Shown here piece by piece: positions 49,358 through 58,779 of a DNA stretch of 64,000 nt (within the stretch, counting starts at the first letter, position 1; every line of letters starts with the position of its first letter). A program made the translations under genes and the position numbers. This DNA comes from Candidatus Defluviilinea gracilis (GTDB lineage Bacteria; Chloroflexota; Anaerolineae; Anaerolineales; Villigracilaceae). The notes beneath the pieces were generated by a model. The model was not told the origin of the DNA. It did no database searches and saw nothing but the letters and a program-made list of their open reading frames with translations. The stretch covers positions 682,001 to 746,000 of the forward strand of contig JADJWS010000001.1 in assembly GCA_016716235.1 (NCBI GenBank), written 5' to 3'.

Positions 49358-49440
49358 CGATAGGCGATGGACGATAGACGATAGACGATGGACGATAGAC
49401 GATAGACGATGGACGATGGACGATAGATGATGGAAGATGG
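49355..49440. repeat. Tandem heptamer tract (GACGATA/GACGATG)
   Basis: About eleven 7-base units, alternating GACGATA and GACGATG with slight variants, start inside the last codons of the oxidoreductase gene and run through the intergenic region. Confidence 0.9.
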
Positions 49441-49466
49441 TCTATGGTCAATCGTCCATTGTCGAG

Positions 49467-50267
49467 CTATGCCAACTTCTGTGGATACAAAATCCCCGTA
49501 ACATCATCGTGCAAGCGCACTGCCTCAGGCAGGGAATGAGACGCGCCCACCTGCTCGACCAGTTTGCACACGCTGAAACTTCGGCTCGCGCTTTCATATT
49601 CGCTTAACCAGCGTTGAAATTCCGAATCATCCCCCATACGCGGATAGGTTACCTTATAACGAGGTATGTTCATACGCGATGGTTTCGGTGTAAGGCGGGC
49701 TCGAAAACACCTCTGCTTCAAACATAAGGTTGTATACAAAGAATCGCAATTGAACTCGTTCATCATGGCTTTGGTCAATGAGCTGGTCGGCTCAAAATCA
49801 TCCCCCAAAACAATCACCCTTGCGCCTTGATATGTTTCATAGATACGAAATGCATATTGCGCGTATTTCGTTGCCGCCAGCGTTCTAACCATATCGAAAA
49901 TTTGATCTTTGGGCGGTCGGGAATCCTTCTTTTTGAAGAGGTTCATCAACCCAGCAGGTTTCGGCTTGTCGATATCGAGGATCAGCATCCTGGCACTGTT
50001 CAAAACTTTTGCCCCGTAACGATTACGCGTGATTAAATTATTCGGGTCGATTTCTTGAAGTAATTCCTCCCGAATTTCCACCTCATAAGTTTCAAGTTTA
50101 TAGCGTTTACCGGCGATTTTGAGTTTAATGCGTTCCGCTTTTTGGTCCGCTTGGATCTTCGCATCCTCCACTGAAATATTGGAACCGCCATAACAAATAA
50201 ATTCAACTTGCTCACGACCATAGAGAGTCTTATAGGTTTCAGCAGTCCAATATTTGTAGATTTTCAT
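49467..50267 (-). CDS. Conserved-looking protein of unknown function
   Basis: This 266-residue cytoplasmic protein has a Lys/Glu-rich helix near residues 35-55. ARMLILDIDKPKP (a strand ending in Asp-x-Asp) follows near residue 92, then RIYETYQGARVIVLGDDFEP (about 142-161) and LKQRCFRARLTPKPSRM. The DxD strand followed by a strand/turn and a basic strand recalls the order of motifs in archaeo-eukaryotic primase-like folds. The match is loose, and I do not assign that function. The gene is AT-richer than the neighbouring division genes. It is the last of three minus-strand genes. Confidence 0.65.
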   Translation of the reverse strand: MKIYKYWTAETYKTLYGREQVEFICYGGSNISVEDAKIQADQKAERIKLKIAGKRYKLETYEVEIREELLQEIDPNNLITRNRYGAKVLNSARMLILDIDKPKPAGLMNLFKKKDSRPPKDQIFDMVRTLAATKYAQYAFRIYETYQGARVIVLGDDFEPTSSLTKAMMNEFNCDSLYTTLCLKQRCFRARLTPKPSRMNIPRYKVTYPRMGDDSEFQRWLSEYESASRSFSVCKLVEQVGASHSLPEAVRLHDDVTGILYPQKLA

Positions 50268-50272
50268 TTTCC

Positions 50273-50467
50273 CTACTTCTCATCCCCCAGACTTGAGATC
50301 GCCCGCAAGAGACCGAACACGAGCATGCCGAGTTTCAATCCCTCGCCGGCGGTCAGGGCGGTTTCGCTTTCGTTCTTCTCCGCGCGGCGGTTGAGGAGCA
50401 ACGCGGCGATGAGACCGGCAAACGCGCCGATGAGCGCGCCGGTGAAGAGAGTTTTGCTTTTGTTCAT
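50273..50467 (-). CDS. Small YtxH-like membrane protein
   Basis: This 64-residue protein starts at ATG 50467 after GGAG. One N-terminal hydrophobic segment (LFTGALIGAFAGLIAALLL) has the Gly-zipper pattern and is followed by a charged region. This is the arrangement of YtxH/DUF883-like stress-associated membrane proteins. It is too short for firm assignment. It follows the 139-residue membrane protein gene on the same strand, separated by a perfect hairpin. Confidence 0.6.
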   Translation of the reverse strand: MNKSKTLFTGALIGAFAGLIAALLLNRRAEKNESETALTAGEGLKLGMLVFGLLRAISSLGDEK

Positions 50468-50481
50468 ATTTTTCTCCAGAA

Positions 50482-50514
50482 AGACCTCACAGGTCTCGTA
50501 GACCTGTGAGGTCT
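50482..50514. repeat. Perfect 15-bp hairpin AGACCTCACAGGTCT, copy 1
   Basis: The arms at 50482-50496 and 50500-50514 are perfectly complementary around CGT. A second member with the same core is at 51139-51171. The position between two minus-strand genes suggests an attenuator. Confidence 0.8.
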
Positions 50515-50520
50515 CTTTAA

Positions 50521-50940
50521 TTATTTCCTTCCAAAAAATGCCTTGATGCTCGCGCCGATGCCATCGAGGAACAGCACGGGCTTGACCGCCATCTCCGTTC
50601 CGCGTTTGATGTAACTCGCGGCGAGATGGACGTAATCTTGCGCGAGACCGGTGTAGGTGGGCGTGATTCCCAGCAACCGCTTCATCAAGTAGACCAGCGC
50701 GACAAGCAACGCGAGCAACACCACGCCTGCGACCATGACCGGGATCACGATCCAGATCGTGGAGATCGCCGCCCAGCGACCCACGTCGCCGCCTTGGTTG
50801 AAGGTGGCGATGTTGATCAGCACGATCAACGCGACAAAAAGAAGCGCGCTCAGTATCACAGGCAGGAGAATCTGCCACGTCAATTCTTTGCGATGGCGTT
50901 TGTATGATTCGTGAACAGGTTGTGGAATTTTGGCTTTCAT
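50521..50940 (-). CDS. Two-helix membrane protein of unknown function
   Basis: This 139-residue protein has a basic N-terminus (HESYKRHRKELTWQ), two long hydrophobic helices (about 24-45 and 62-88) and a C-terminal amphipathic part containing GIGASIKAFFGRK. It is holin-like in size and layout but matches no family that I recall. It probably shares a transcript with the YtxH-like gene downstream. It lies just outside the ftsZ end of the dcw cluster. Confidence 0.65.
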   Translation of the reverse strand: MKAKIPQPVHESYKRHRKELTWQILLPVILSALLFVALIVLINIATFNQGGDVGRWAAISTIWIVIPVMVAGVVLLALLVALVYLMKRLLGITPTYTGLAQDYVHLAASYIKRGTEMAVKPVLFLDGIGASIKAFFGRK

Positions 50941-50972
50941 TCAACCGTATTTTAGCACATCCCCATTTTTTA

Positions 50973-51043
50973 AACCGCCAAGAGCGCAAAGGGCGCGAAG
51001 AGTTAAAGTTTTTCTTTACGATCTTCGCGCTCTTCGCAGTGAG
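50973..51043. repeat. Dispersed palindromic intergenic repeat, AAG/GCG type
   Basis: ACCGCCAAGAGCGCAAAGGG and TCTTCGCGCTCTTCGCAGTG are imperfect inverted arms around a T-rich centre. It belongs to the family also seen at 20792-20862, 21250-21305 and 46795-46866. Confidence 0.7.
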
Positions 51044-51138
51044 TGAACTTAAACACACAGAGCGATTCGGACGTGCCTCGCCCAGGCACGCCAGAACCGC
51101 TCCGGCAAAGGAGGTGGACTTGACCGAATTTTTCATCG

Positions 51139-51171
51139 AGACCTCACAGGTTTTAAAAACCTGTGAGGTCT
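51139..51171. repeat. 15-bp hairpin AGACCTCACAGGTTT, copy 2
   Basis: The arms at 51139-51153 and 51157-51171 are perfectly complementary around TAA. The hairpin lies just past the ftsZ stop (51181), so it may protect or terminate the dcw transcript. On the plus strand a run of T follows. Confidence 0.8.
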
Positions 51172-51180
51172 AACGTTTTT

Positions 51181-52341
<1,161 letters not shown>

Positions 52342-52452
52342 GTTGAGCCTCCATCAAACATTGGTTGAATGATACTTGCTTTTGATTCCGCAGCGATAAA
52401 TTTTAAGGGTGAGAAACGATTCTTTGCCACACATCGTCCCGATCGTCTTCGG

Positions 52453-52520
52453 GAGAGAACACAGAAAACACCGAGTGTTTATATTTTTTCTCAGAGAACT
52501 CTGCGCGCTCTGCGGCTACA
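52453..52520. repeat. Palindromic intergenic repeat between ftsA and ftsZ
   Basis: GAGAACACAGAAAACACCGA and TTCTCAGAGAACTCTGCGCG form loosely complementary arms around TTTATATTTTTT. It is in a 187-base gap that shows no gene. Confidence 0.5.
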
Positions 52521-52528
52521 TACTCTCG

Positions 52529-53761
52529 CTACGGTAAAATCCTTCCGACAATTTTCTTGATATACCCAAACCCCATGCGTGATTCTCCTTTCCTGCGGCG
52601 GTCGCGCCCAATGCTTGTATCTTCATCCTGCATCGAAAGCGCCCATTGCAACAAACCCACACCGGTGGAATACGCCGGCGACCTCAACCGATCCACCAGC
52701 CCGGAGAGATTCTCCGGTTGCGCCGAGCGGACCGGCATACCCAACACTTCGCTTGCCACGCGGTTGATGCCCGGCAATGCCGATGTGCCGCCAGTCAACA
52801 CCATGCCCGCCGGTAACAGACCGTCGTACCCCGATCGTTTGATCTCTTGCAGGATCAACCCAAAGGTCTCCGACACGCGCGCTTCGATGATCTCCGCCAA
52901 TTCCTGCCGGTTGATCTGCACGGACTTATCCTCGCCAAACGGGCGCACGGAAAAATATTCCTCGAGTCCCACTTCGGCGCGAACGGCATGACCCTGTTGT
53001 TTCTTTACGTCCTCGGCTTGCGCAAACGGCAACCGCAGACCATGCGCAATATCCTGGGTGATGTGATTGCCGCCAACCGCGAGCACCATCGTATGCCACA
53101 CATCGCCGTTGACGTAGATCGCCAAATCCGCCGTGCCGCCGCCGATGTCGCAAACCGCCACCCCCATCTGCCGTTCCTGTTCGGTGAGCACGGCTTCACC
53201 GGAGGCAAGCGGGTTCAACACAAACTCTTGAATCTTTACGCCGCCTGCGCCCACGCAATGGCGCAGGTTATCCACTGTGGCGGCAGAGGCGGTGATGATG
53301 TGCGCTTCCACTTCGAGGCGATACCCGTGCATCCCTTTCGGGGCGCGGATGCCATCCTGCCCGTCCACTGAAAATCCGCGTTGGATCACGTGGATGATCT
53401 CGCGGTCGTTCGGGATCGCCACCGCGCGCGCCTGCTCCATGGCGTGATCAAGATCGTATTGCTCGATCGTCTTCCCATTGACGGCTGATACGCCGCGGCT
53501 GTTCACCGACGACACGTGCGCGCCGGCAATGCTCACCAACGCCGAGGTGATCTCCAACCCCGAGGTCGATTCGGCCTTTTTCACCGACCGCGCAATGGCT
53601 TGCGTCGCGGCGGCGAGGTCAACGATGACGCCTTTGCGGATTCCATCCGAAGGCTCAATGCCCACGCCCATGATGCGAATGGGGTTGTCCTCCTCCACGC
53701 GCCCCACCAGGGTGCAAATTTTTGTCGTACCTACGTCGATGCCAACTACAATTTCTTCCAT
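52529..53761 (-). CDS. ftsA: Cell division protein FtsA
   Basis: This 410-residue actin-like ATPase tethers FtsZ to the membrane. It shows phosphate 1 (VVGIDVGTTKICTLVG), the SHS2/1C insert region (VSIAGAHVSSVNSRGV), phosphate 2 (VAVCDIGGGTADLAIY) and the adenosine motif (GMVLTGGTSALPGI). It ends with the amphipathic membrane helix FGYIKKIVGRILP. AAGGAA precedes the ATG. Its order ftsQ-ftsA-ftsZ is the standard dcw order. Confidence 0.96.
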   Translation of the reverse strand: MEEIVVGIDVGTTKICTLVGRVEEDNPIRIMGVGIEPSDGIRKGVIVDLAAATQAIARSVKKAESTSGLEITSALVSIAGAHVSSVNSRGVSAVNGKTIEQYDLDHAMEQARAVAIPNDREIIHVIQRGFSVDGQDGIRAPKGMHGYRLEVEAHIITASAATVDNLRHCVGAGGVKIQEFVLNPLASGEAVLTEQERQMGVAVCDIGGGTADLAIYVNGDVWHTMVLAVGGNHITQDIAHGLRLPFAQAEDVKKQQGHAVRAEVGLEEYFSVRPFGEDKSVQINRQELAEIIEARVSETFGLILQEIKRSGYDGLLPAGMVLTGGTSALPGINRVASEVLGMPVRSAQPENLSGLVDRLRSPAYSTGVGLLQWALSMQDEDTSIGRDRRRKGESRMGFGYIKKIVGRILP

Positions 53762-53851
53762 GGTTCCTTTTCATCTTCACCAGTGACCTCAAGCGGAGAA
53801 ACCCGCCCGACGACACCATGTTCGCCTTTTTATGTGTTTCTCTGTCTACCT

Positions 53852-54802
53852 TTACTGATTCATCCGGTAATAGGGCGCGGTCGGATAGGTTACATTGATC
53901 AACGCCGGGCGGATGCCGCGCTGGGTTAATGAATTCACCATCGTTTCATACACGCGCATCTTCAGTTCCACATCGCTGGCGGTGGCGCCGAAATAAGCGC
54001 GCCAGCCTCGGGGATCGTTCCAGCCAAACCCGTTGACCGAATCGTACAGGATCACCGCGCCAGGCGGGACGTGACTCGCCAGTCCCTTCAACGCCTGCAC
54101 CATCTCGACCGTGATATACGGAGTCGGCGCCAGCGGATCTGTCCCGCCTCCGATCGCCGGGGGAGCTGATTCAGCCACCACCGAAACGAGTCCCACCATC
54201 TCGCCGCGCGGACGATACGCAACGCCGTCCTCGGCGATCCACGTATACGCGCCATTCTGCTCCCAGCGAATAAACGGCTTGCGCTCGACGATATGCGCCG
54301 TGACAAGGTTCGGCAGGGATACATTCACCTTCACCGCGGAGATCTCGGGAAAATTGAGCAAGAGGCGCGTCTCCAACTCGGAGGGAGTCAGCATAAAGAT
54401 GGGTTGACCCGCAACGCCCATCACCGAATTTAGCTCAGCGGGAGTCAGGATTTGGTTGCCAGTCACCTGCGCCTCCGAAACCCTCAACTCAGGGCGGGTG
54501 AACGAAAAGTACGCCGCCAAGCCAAGTGTTGCAACCAGGAGGAGCGAAAACGTCCGCCAGTTAAATCGCAGTCGTGGAAACTGGATCGTGGGCAGGTGAA
54601 TCGCCCTCAAGTTGACGCGCGGCATGGCTAACGCGATATTGAATCGCCGCTTGTTGTGTTTCGGCGCGGGTTTGGGGCGAGGCTTCACAGCGCTTAAGGG
54701 GCGCGTCGCCTCGCGCGCGGCGCGTTCGATCGATTTGGTATGCTCGCTCTCGCGTCTCAAACGGACGAGTTCGGCTCGGGACATATATTTTTTGTTATTC
54801 AT
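53852..54802 (-). CDS. ftsQ: Cell division protein FtsQ/DivIB
   Basis: This 316-residue bitopic protein links the Z-ring to septal wall synthesis. A basic cytoplasmic tail (about 1-90) precedes one membrane helix (about 92-112). The POTRA domain follows (LRVSEAQVTGNQILTPAEL) and then the beta domain (VTAHIVERKPFIRWEQNG). The ATG at 54802 overlaps the ddl stop by 4 bases (ATGA), so the two are coupled. The long, Lys/Arg/Pro-rich cytoplasmic tail is longer than in E. coli. Confidence 0.92.
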   Translation of the reverse strand: MNNKKYMSRAELVRLRRESEHTKSIERAAREATRPLSAVKPRPKPAPKHNKRRFNIALAMPRVNLRAIHLPTIQFPRLRFNWRTFSLLLVATLGLAAYFSFTRPELRVSEAQVTGNQILTPAELNSVMGVAGQPIFMLTPSELETRLLLNFPEISAVKVNVSLPNLVTAHIVERKPFIRWEQNGAYTWIAEDGVAYRPRGEMVGLVSVVAESAPPAIGGGTDPLAPTPYITVEMVQALKGLASHVPPGAVILYDSVNGFGWNDPRGWRAYFGATASDVELKMRVYETMVNSLTQRGIRPALINVTYPTAPYYRMNQ

Positions 54803-55884
54803 GCGCGGCTCCGATACGTATGCGATGTTTGGTCTCGTTCTGCTTTGCGCTCGAGCGCCAGTTCGATCAACCGGTCGACGAGTGTTGCATAAGGGAGGTG
54901 CGAGGCTTCCCACAGCTTCGGGTACATACTGATCGTGGTGAAACCGGGAATGGTATTCAACTCGTTGAGATAAACCTTGTTCGTATCTTTCTCCACAAAA
55001 AAATCCACGCGCGCCATCCCCGCGCAATCGATCAGGTGATACGCGCGCACGGCATAAGCGCGGATCTGTTCGGAAACATCCGCAGGCAATTTTGCCGGTA
55101 TATCCAAACCGGAAGTGCCGTCGATATATTTCGATTCGTACGAGTAAAACTCGCGGCTCGGCAAAATCTCTCCGCACACCGAAGCGGAGGGCTCGTCGTT
55201 GCCCAGCACGCTGACCTCGATCTCGCGCGCGTCATTCACGCCGCGTTCGATCAGCACGCGCCGGTCGAACGACGCGGCTTCCATCAAGCCTTCCTGCAAG
55301 TCGGAGCGGTTATGACATTTCGTCACGCCCACCGAGGAACCTAGGTTGGCAGGCTTGGTGAACAATGGATACGCGCCAACTTTCTCTGCCTTCTCAAGGA
55401 CAGCATCCATATTTTTTTCGATCTCCTTGCGCGACGCCAGAACAGACTCGACGATGGGAATATCATTCGCGCGCATCACTTCTTTGAACACGCCTTTGTC
55501 CATGCCGACAGAGGAGCCGGTCACGCCCGCGCCGACGTACGCCACATCTGCCATTTCAAACAAGCCTTGAATTGTGCCGTCTTCGCCGAACGTGCCGTGC
55601 AGGAGGGGAAAGAATACATCAACAACAGGATACGTGTTACGAGTTGCGTCGGATGGGTCAGGCGATAGAACAAAATGGTCGAGTCCTTCGAGTTTGTTGC
55701 GTTCAAACTTTCCGATCACATCCTCGCCCGTCAGCCATTGACCCTCGCGCGTGATGCCGATCTGGGCGACTTCGTACTTGGCGGGGTCAAGCACCGAAAG
55801 CACGGAACGCGCGGACATGAGCGAAACATCATGTTCGCCGGAACGTCCGCCAAAGATCACTGCCACTCGAAGTTTCTTTTTCAT
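54799..55884 (-). CDS. ddl: D-alanine--D-alanine ligase
   Basis: This 361-residue ATP-grasp enzyme makes the D-Ala-D-Ala dipeptide of the wall precursor. Motifs are VAVIFGGRSGEHDVSLMSA, KPANLGSSVGVTKC, ERGVNDAREIEVSVLG and the Mg-binding end VYLNELNTIPGFTTISMYPKL. The Tyr-containing loop expected of D-Ala-D-Ala (not D-Lac) ligases appears present (EFYSYESKY). Two starts are possible: ATG 55884 (chosen, giving the usual N-terminus) and GTG 55899, which overlaps the murB stop. The stop overlaps the ftsQ start by 4 bases. Confidence 0.94.
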   Translation of the reverse strand: MKKKLRVAVIFGGRSGEHDVSLMSARSVLSVLDPAKYEVAQIGITREGQWLTGEDVIGKFERNKLEGLDHFVLSPDPSDATRNTYPVVDVFFPLLHGTFGEDGTIQGLFEMADVAYVGAGVTGSSVGMDKGVFKEVMRANDIPIVESVLASRKEIEKNMDAVLEKAEKVGAYPLFTKPANLGSSVGVTKCHNRSDLQEGLMEAASFDRRVLIERGVNDAREIEVSVLGNDEPSASVCGEILPSREFYSYESKYIDGTSGLDIPAKLPADVSEQIRAYAVRAYHLIDCAGMARVDFFVEKDTNKVYLNELNTIPGFTTISMYPKLWEASHLPYATLVDRLIELALERKAERDQTSHTYRSRA

Positions 55885-55892
55885 ATCTCTGC

Positions 55893-56810
55893 TCACCACT
55901 CGCCAACCATCTCGATCTCCAACTCCAGGTCGATGCCTTGCTTCTCTTTCACCGTCTTCTGCGCGAGTTGAACCAGCTTGCGGATATCCTCCGCCCGCGT
56001 CGCGCCATGATTGACGAAGAAGTTTCCATGCACCGGGCTGATCTCCGCGTTACCGACGCGGGTCCCCTTCAAGCCCGAGGCTTCGATCAGGCGGCCCGCA
56101 TAATCGCCGGGCGGGTTTTTGAACATCGACCCCATGCTCGCGCCCGGCGGCTGGGTCGTTTTACGATGCGCGCTAAATTGTTGAATCTTGACCGTCGCAT
56201 CTTCTTTGGTCGAATTCGCCAGACTCAACTCCGCCGACAGCACGATGGCTTTCAACTCGCCGCGTTTCAAAACACTGGCGCGATAGCCATATCCCATTTG
56301 TTCGACGGAAAACCGTTCGCGTCCGTTTTCGGTCAGCAGTTCGGTAGAGAGCAAACTACCAGCCACATCTCCGCCGAACGCGCCCGCATTGCCATACACC
56401 GCGCCGCCGATGGTGCCGGGGACCGCCGCCGCCCATTCGATGCCGCCGAGTCCCTTCGAGGCGCACCGGTTGGCAAGGTTGCTGAACACCACACCCGATT
56501 CGGCAGTGACCGAGGGCTGGTCGCCGGGGTGAAAAGTAACTTTCTTTGCCCGGTTCATCACCACCACCCCACGAACACCCTTATCGCTGACGAGGATGTT
56601 CGAGCCACCGCCGATGACGATGAACGGCAGTTCGTTCTTCCATAGAAATTTCACAACCCGCGCCAACGCGGCAACCGAATCGACAGTGACGAACAGGTCG
56701 GCAGGACCGCCGATGCGCGCAGAGGTAAACGGCGCAAGAGGCGCATTCTCTTTCACCATCTCGCCGAACTTGGCGATGAGCAGGTCAACGGGGCGGGCTA
56801 GGGCAACCAT
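55893..56810 (-). CDS. murB: UDP-N-acetylenolpyruvoylglucosamine reductase
   Basis: This 305-residue FAD-dependent reductase turns enolpyruvyl-UDP-GlcNAc into UDP-MurNAc. It has the FAD motif PFIVIGGGSNILVSDKGVRG and the tail of the first domain with IPG-like phrase AAAVPGTIGGAVYGNAGA. The catalytic Ser lies in GASMGSMFKNP, and the C-terminal Glu is in LELEIEMVGEW. The substrate Tyr-loop region appears short (GYGYRASVLKRG), as in type II enzymes. It lies downstream of two small genes in the dcw cluster. Confidence 0.94.
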   Translation of the reverse strand: MVALARPVDLLIAKFGEMVKENAPLAPFTSARIGGPADLFVTVDSVAALARVVKFLWKNELPFIVIGGGSNILVSDKGVRGVVVMNRAKKVTFHPGDQPSVTAESGVVFSNLANRCASKGLGGIEWAAAVPGTIGGAVYGNAGAFGGDVAGSLLSTELLTENGRERFSVEQMGYGYRASVLKRGELKAIVLSAELSLANSTKEDATVKIQQFSAHRKTTQPPGASMGSMFKNPPGDYAGRLIEASGLKGTRVGNAEISPVHGNFFVNHGATRAEDIRKLVQLAQKTVKEKQGIDLELEIEMVGEW

Positions 56811-56879
56811 GTTTTTCGAGTCAGCCGGTTGGCTGGCGCATTTCCTTTCTATTTCTCTCTGCGTGTCTACAAATTCCGA

Positions 56880-57065
56880 CTATTCATCCTTCTTGTTCAA
56901 TTTCTCGATCAACTTCTCGACCGTTTTTTCCTTCGATTCTTTTTCTTCCTCATGCGTCTGCTCGGTTTTCTTTCGACGCGCGTCTTTATCGAAGAAAGAA
57001 AGGAGCATTCGCAACGGGGGCAGGAAGAAGATCTCGGGCTTTTCGTGATCTTTTTTCTCAGGCAT
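56880..57065 (-). CDS. Small highly charged protein in the dcw cluster
   Basis: This 61-residue protein has a PEIFFLPPLRMLLSFFD patch and then an extremely Lys/Glu-rich helix to the C-terminus. GGGGAG lies just before ATG 57065, which overlaps the previous small gene by 8 bases. The coupling, ribosome site and sense orientation support real translation. I recognise no family. A hydrophobic patch plus a charged coiled helix could bind the membrane or a divisome partner. Confidence 0.6.
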   Translation of the reverse strand: MPEKKDHEKPEIFFLPPLRMLLSFFDKDARRKKTEQTHEEEKESKEKTVEKLIEKLNKKDE

Positions 57066-57306
57066 GACTCCCCGCCATTTCAGGAATCGCAACGCGGGAA
57101 AACGGTTGCGGCGATTCGACAGCCAGCCCGGCCAAGGGGCTCGCCAACGCCGGCATGGATTTCATTTTCTCGATCAGTTCAACCGCGAGTTGTTCGTCCG
57201 CATTCCACGCGGGGACGCGCGAGGGCACACCGCGCCCGGCGGCGAGTAAAACTTTCCGCAGGCGGAGCAGGTCCAAGGTCCGGAGTTGAAGCGTTTGTCG
57301 GGTCAT
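57058..57306 (-). CDS. Small protein of unknown function following murC
   Basis: This 82-residue, Leu/Arg/Ala-rich protein begins 1 base after the murC stop with GGAGAG as ribosome site and overlaps the next small gene. The first 35 residues are basic and helical (LRTLDLLRLRKVLLAAGRG), and the rest is Ala/Pro-rich. No domain is recognised. Tight packing between murC and murB suggests it is translated with them. Confidence 0.6.
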   Translation of the reverse strand: MTRQTLQLRTLDLLRLRKVLLAAGRGVPSRVPAWNADEQLAVELIEKMKSMPALASPLAGLAVESPQPFSRVAIPEMAGSHA

Positions 57307-57307
57307 G

Positions 57308-58702
57308 TCATCTCTCCTTCAGGGTTTTCAAAACTTCCGCGCAGATCTGGTCGGCATCGCCAGCCGATAGCACGATCAACACGTCGTTGGGTTGCAAATT
57401 CTTCAATAAATAATCGGTCGCTTGCGGGAGCGTGGCGATGTAACGCGCCGAGGGATGCGGCATACCGCTAACGATCTCCGCCGAGGTGAAATCCTGTTTC
57501 GGTTCGCGCGCCGCGTACACTTCGGTGACGATGACTTCATCGGCATCTTTGAAGGCGCGCGAAAATTCGAGATGTAACGCCTGCGCGCGCGAATACGTGT
57601 GCGGTTGCCAGACCGCCCAGATGCGGCGTTCGGGATAACGCGCCCGCGCCCCTGCCAGCGTGGCTTTGATTTCGGTGGGATGATGGGCGTAGTCGTCGTA
57701 CACGCTGACGCCGTTCGCTTCGCCTCTCAACTCGAACCTGCGTCCGGTTCCTGTGAATTTGCTCAATGCCTTTGCGGCTTTTTCGCGCGAAAGTCCCAGC
57801 ACATCCACGATCGCCAGAGTTGCCAGGGCATTGCGGACGTTGTGCTCGCCCGGTGCCTGCAACGACACCTCCACCGATTCGAGCCCGGCGCTCTTCAAGT
57901 TGGAGGAGGCGACGAAGTCGAAGCCGCCGCGTTGGTTGGGCTTCACATCGCGCGCCATCACCCAATGCGGCGCGCTGATGGTGTTATCCATGCGCGCGCC
58001 ATAGGCAATGACGTTTTTGCCGGCTTTACGCGCAGAGGGGATGAGCGACATTGCGCCGGCATCTTCCACGCAGACGATCAGGGCGCCGTCGGCTGGGAGA
58101 AGGTTGATAAAGGTTTCGAAGGATTGTGTCATCGCCTCGAAGGTTGGGAAGAAATCGGGATGGTCGTGCTCGAGGTTGGTGATCACTTCGATCTGCGGTT
58201 TCAAACCGAGGAACATGTTGTCGTATTCATCGGCTTCAATGACGAATAAATTGCCTTTTCCGGCGCGGGCGTTGACGCCGAGGTTTTTCGACACACTGCC
58301 AATAATGAATGAGGGGTCGCGCTTGAGTTCGGTCAATACCCAGGCGGTCATGGCGGTGGTGGTGGTTTTGCCATGCGTGCCGGCAATGGCAATACCGGTC
58401 TTATCTGCCATCAATTCGCCAAGAAAATCCGCGCGTTTGTACACGGGAATATTCTTCTGCAGAGCCGCCTGCACTTCAGGGTTATCATCCGGGATGGCGG
58501 AGGAACGCACGACCCAATCGGCTTCCGCCACATTGCGGGCATGATGTCCCACGTACACGGTCGCGCCGGCCTTGCGCACCTCTTCGGCAAACGGAGTCAG
58601 CGCGCGGTCAGAGCCGCTCACCGCGTATCCGCTTTCCAGCAGGAGACGGGCGATGGCGGAAAGTCCGCTGCCCCCAATGCCGATGAAATGGACGTGTGTC
58701 AT
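57308..58702 (-). CDS. murC: UDP-N-acetylmuramate--L-alanine ligase
   Basis: This 464-residue ligase adds L-Ala to UDP-MurNAc. It has the N-terminal UDP-binding motif HFIGIGGSGLSAIARLL, the ATP loop IAGTHGKTTTTAMTAW and the Mur-ligase domain-2 EADEYDNMFL. The middle signature NVRNALATLAIVDVLG is followed by YDDYAHHPTEIKATL. The length is typical. A tandem octamer tract lies between it and cvpA. Confidence 0.96.
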   Translation of the reverse strand: MTHVHFIGIGGSGLSAIARLLLESGYAVSGSDRALTPFAEEVRKAGATVYVGHHARNVAEADWVVRSSAIPDDNPEVQAALQKNIPVYKRADFLGELMADKTGIAIAGTHGKTTTTAMTAWVLTELKRDPSFIIGSVSKNLGVNARAGKGNLFVIEADEYDNMFLGLKPQIEVITNLEHDHPDFFPTFEAMTQSFETFINLLPADGALIVCVEDAGAMSLIPSARKAGKNVIAYGARMDNTISAPHWVMARDVKPNQRGGFDFVASSNLKSAGLESVEVSLQAPGEHNVRNALATLAIVDVLGLSREKAAKALSKFTGTGRRFELRGEANGVSVYDDYAHHPTEIKATLAGARARYPERRIWAVWQPHTYSRAQALHLEFSRAFKDADEVIVTEVYAAREPKQDFTSAEIVSGMPHPSARYIATLPQATDYLLKNLQPNDVLIVLSAGDADQICAEVLKTLKER

Positions 58703-58776
58703 GTTAGTTGAGTAGTTTGGTAGTTTGGTAGTTTGGTAGTTAGATAGTTAGATAGTTAGATAGTTTGGTGGTTGGT
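58703..58776. repeat. Tandem octamer tract (TAGTTTGG/TAGTTAGA) between cvpA and murC
   Basis: About nine 8-base units, first TAGTTTGG then TAGTTAGA then TTGGTGG, fill the gap between the murC start and the cvpA stop. It is the only long break in this part of the operon. Confidence 0.9.
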
Positions 58777-58779
58777 GGT

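Noticed and set aside
55938..56645. 235-codon plus-strand open frame over murB
   Set aside because: It is antisense to murB, with high Arg/His/Gln content and no recognisable domain.
57599..58249. 216-codon plus-strand open frame over murC
   Set aside because: It is antisense to an intact murC with all ligase motifs.
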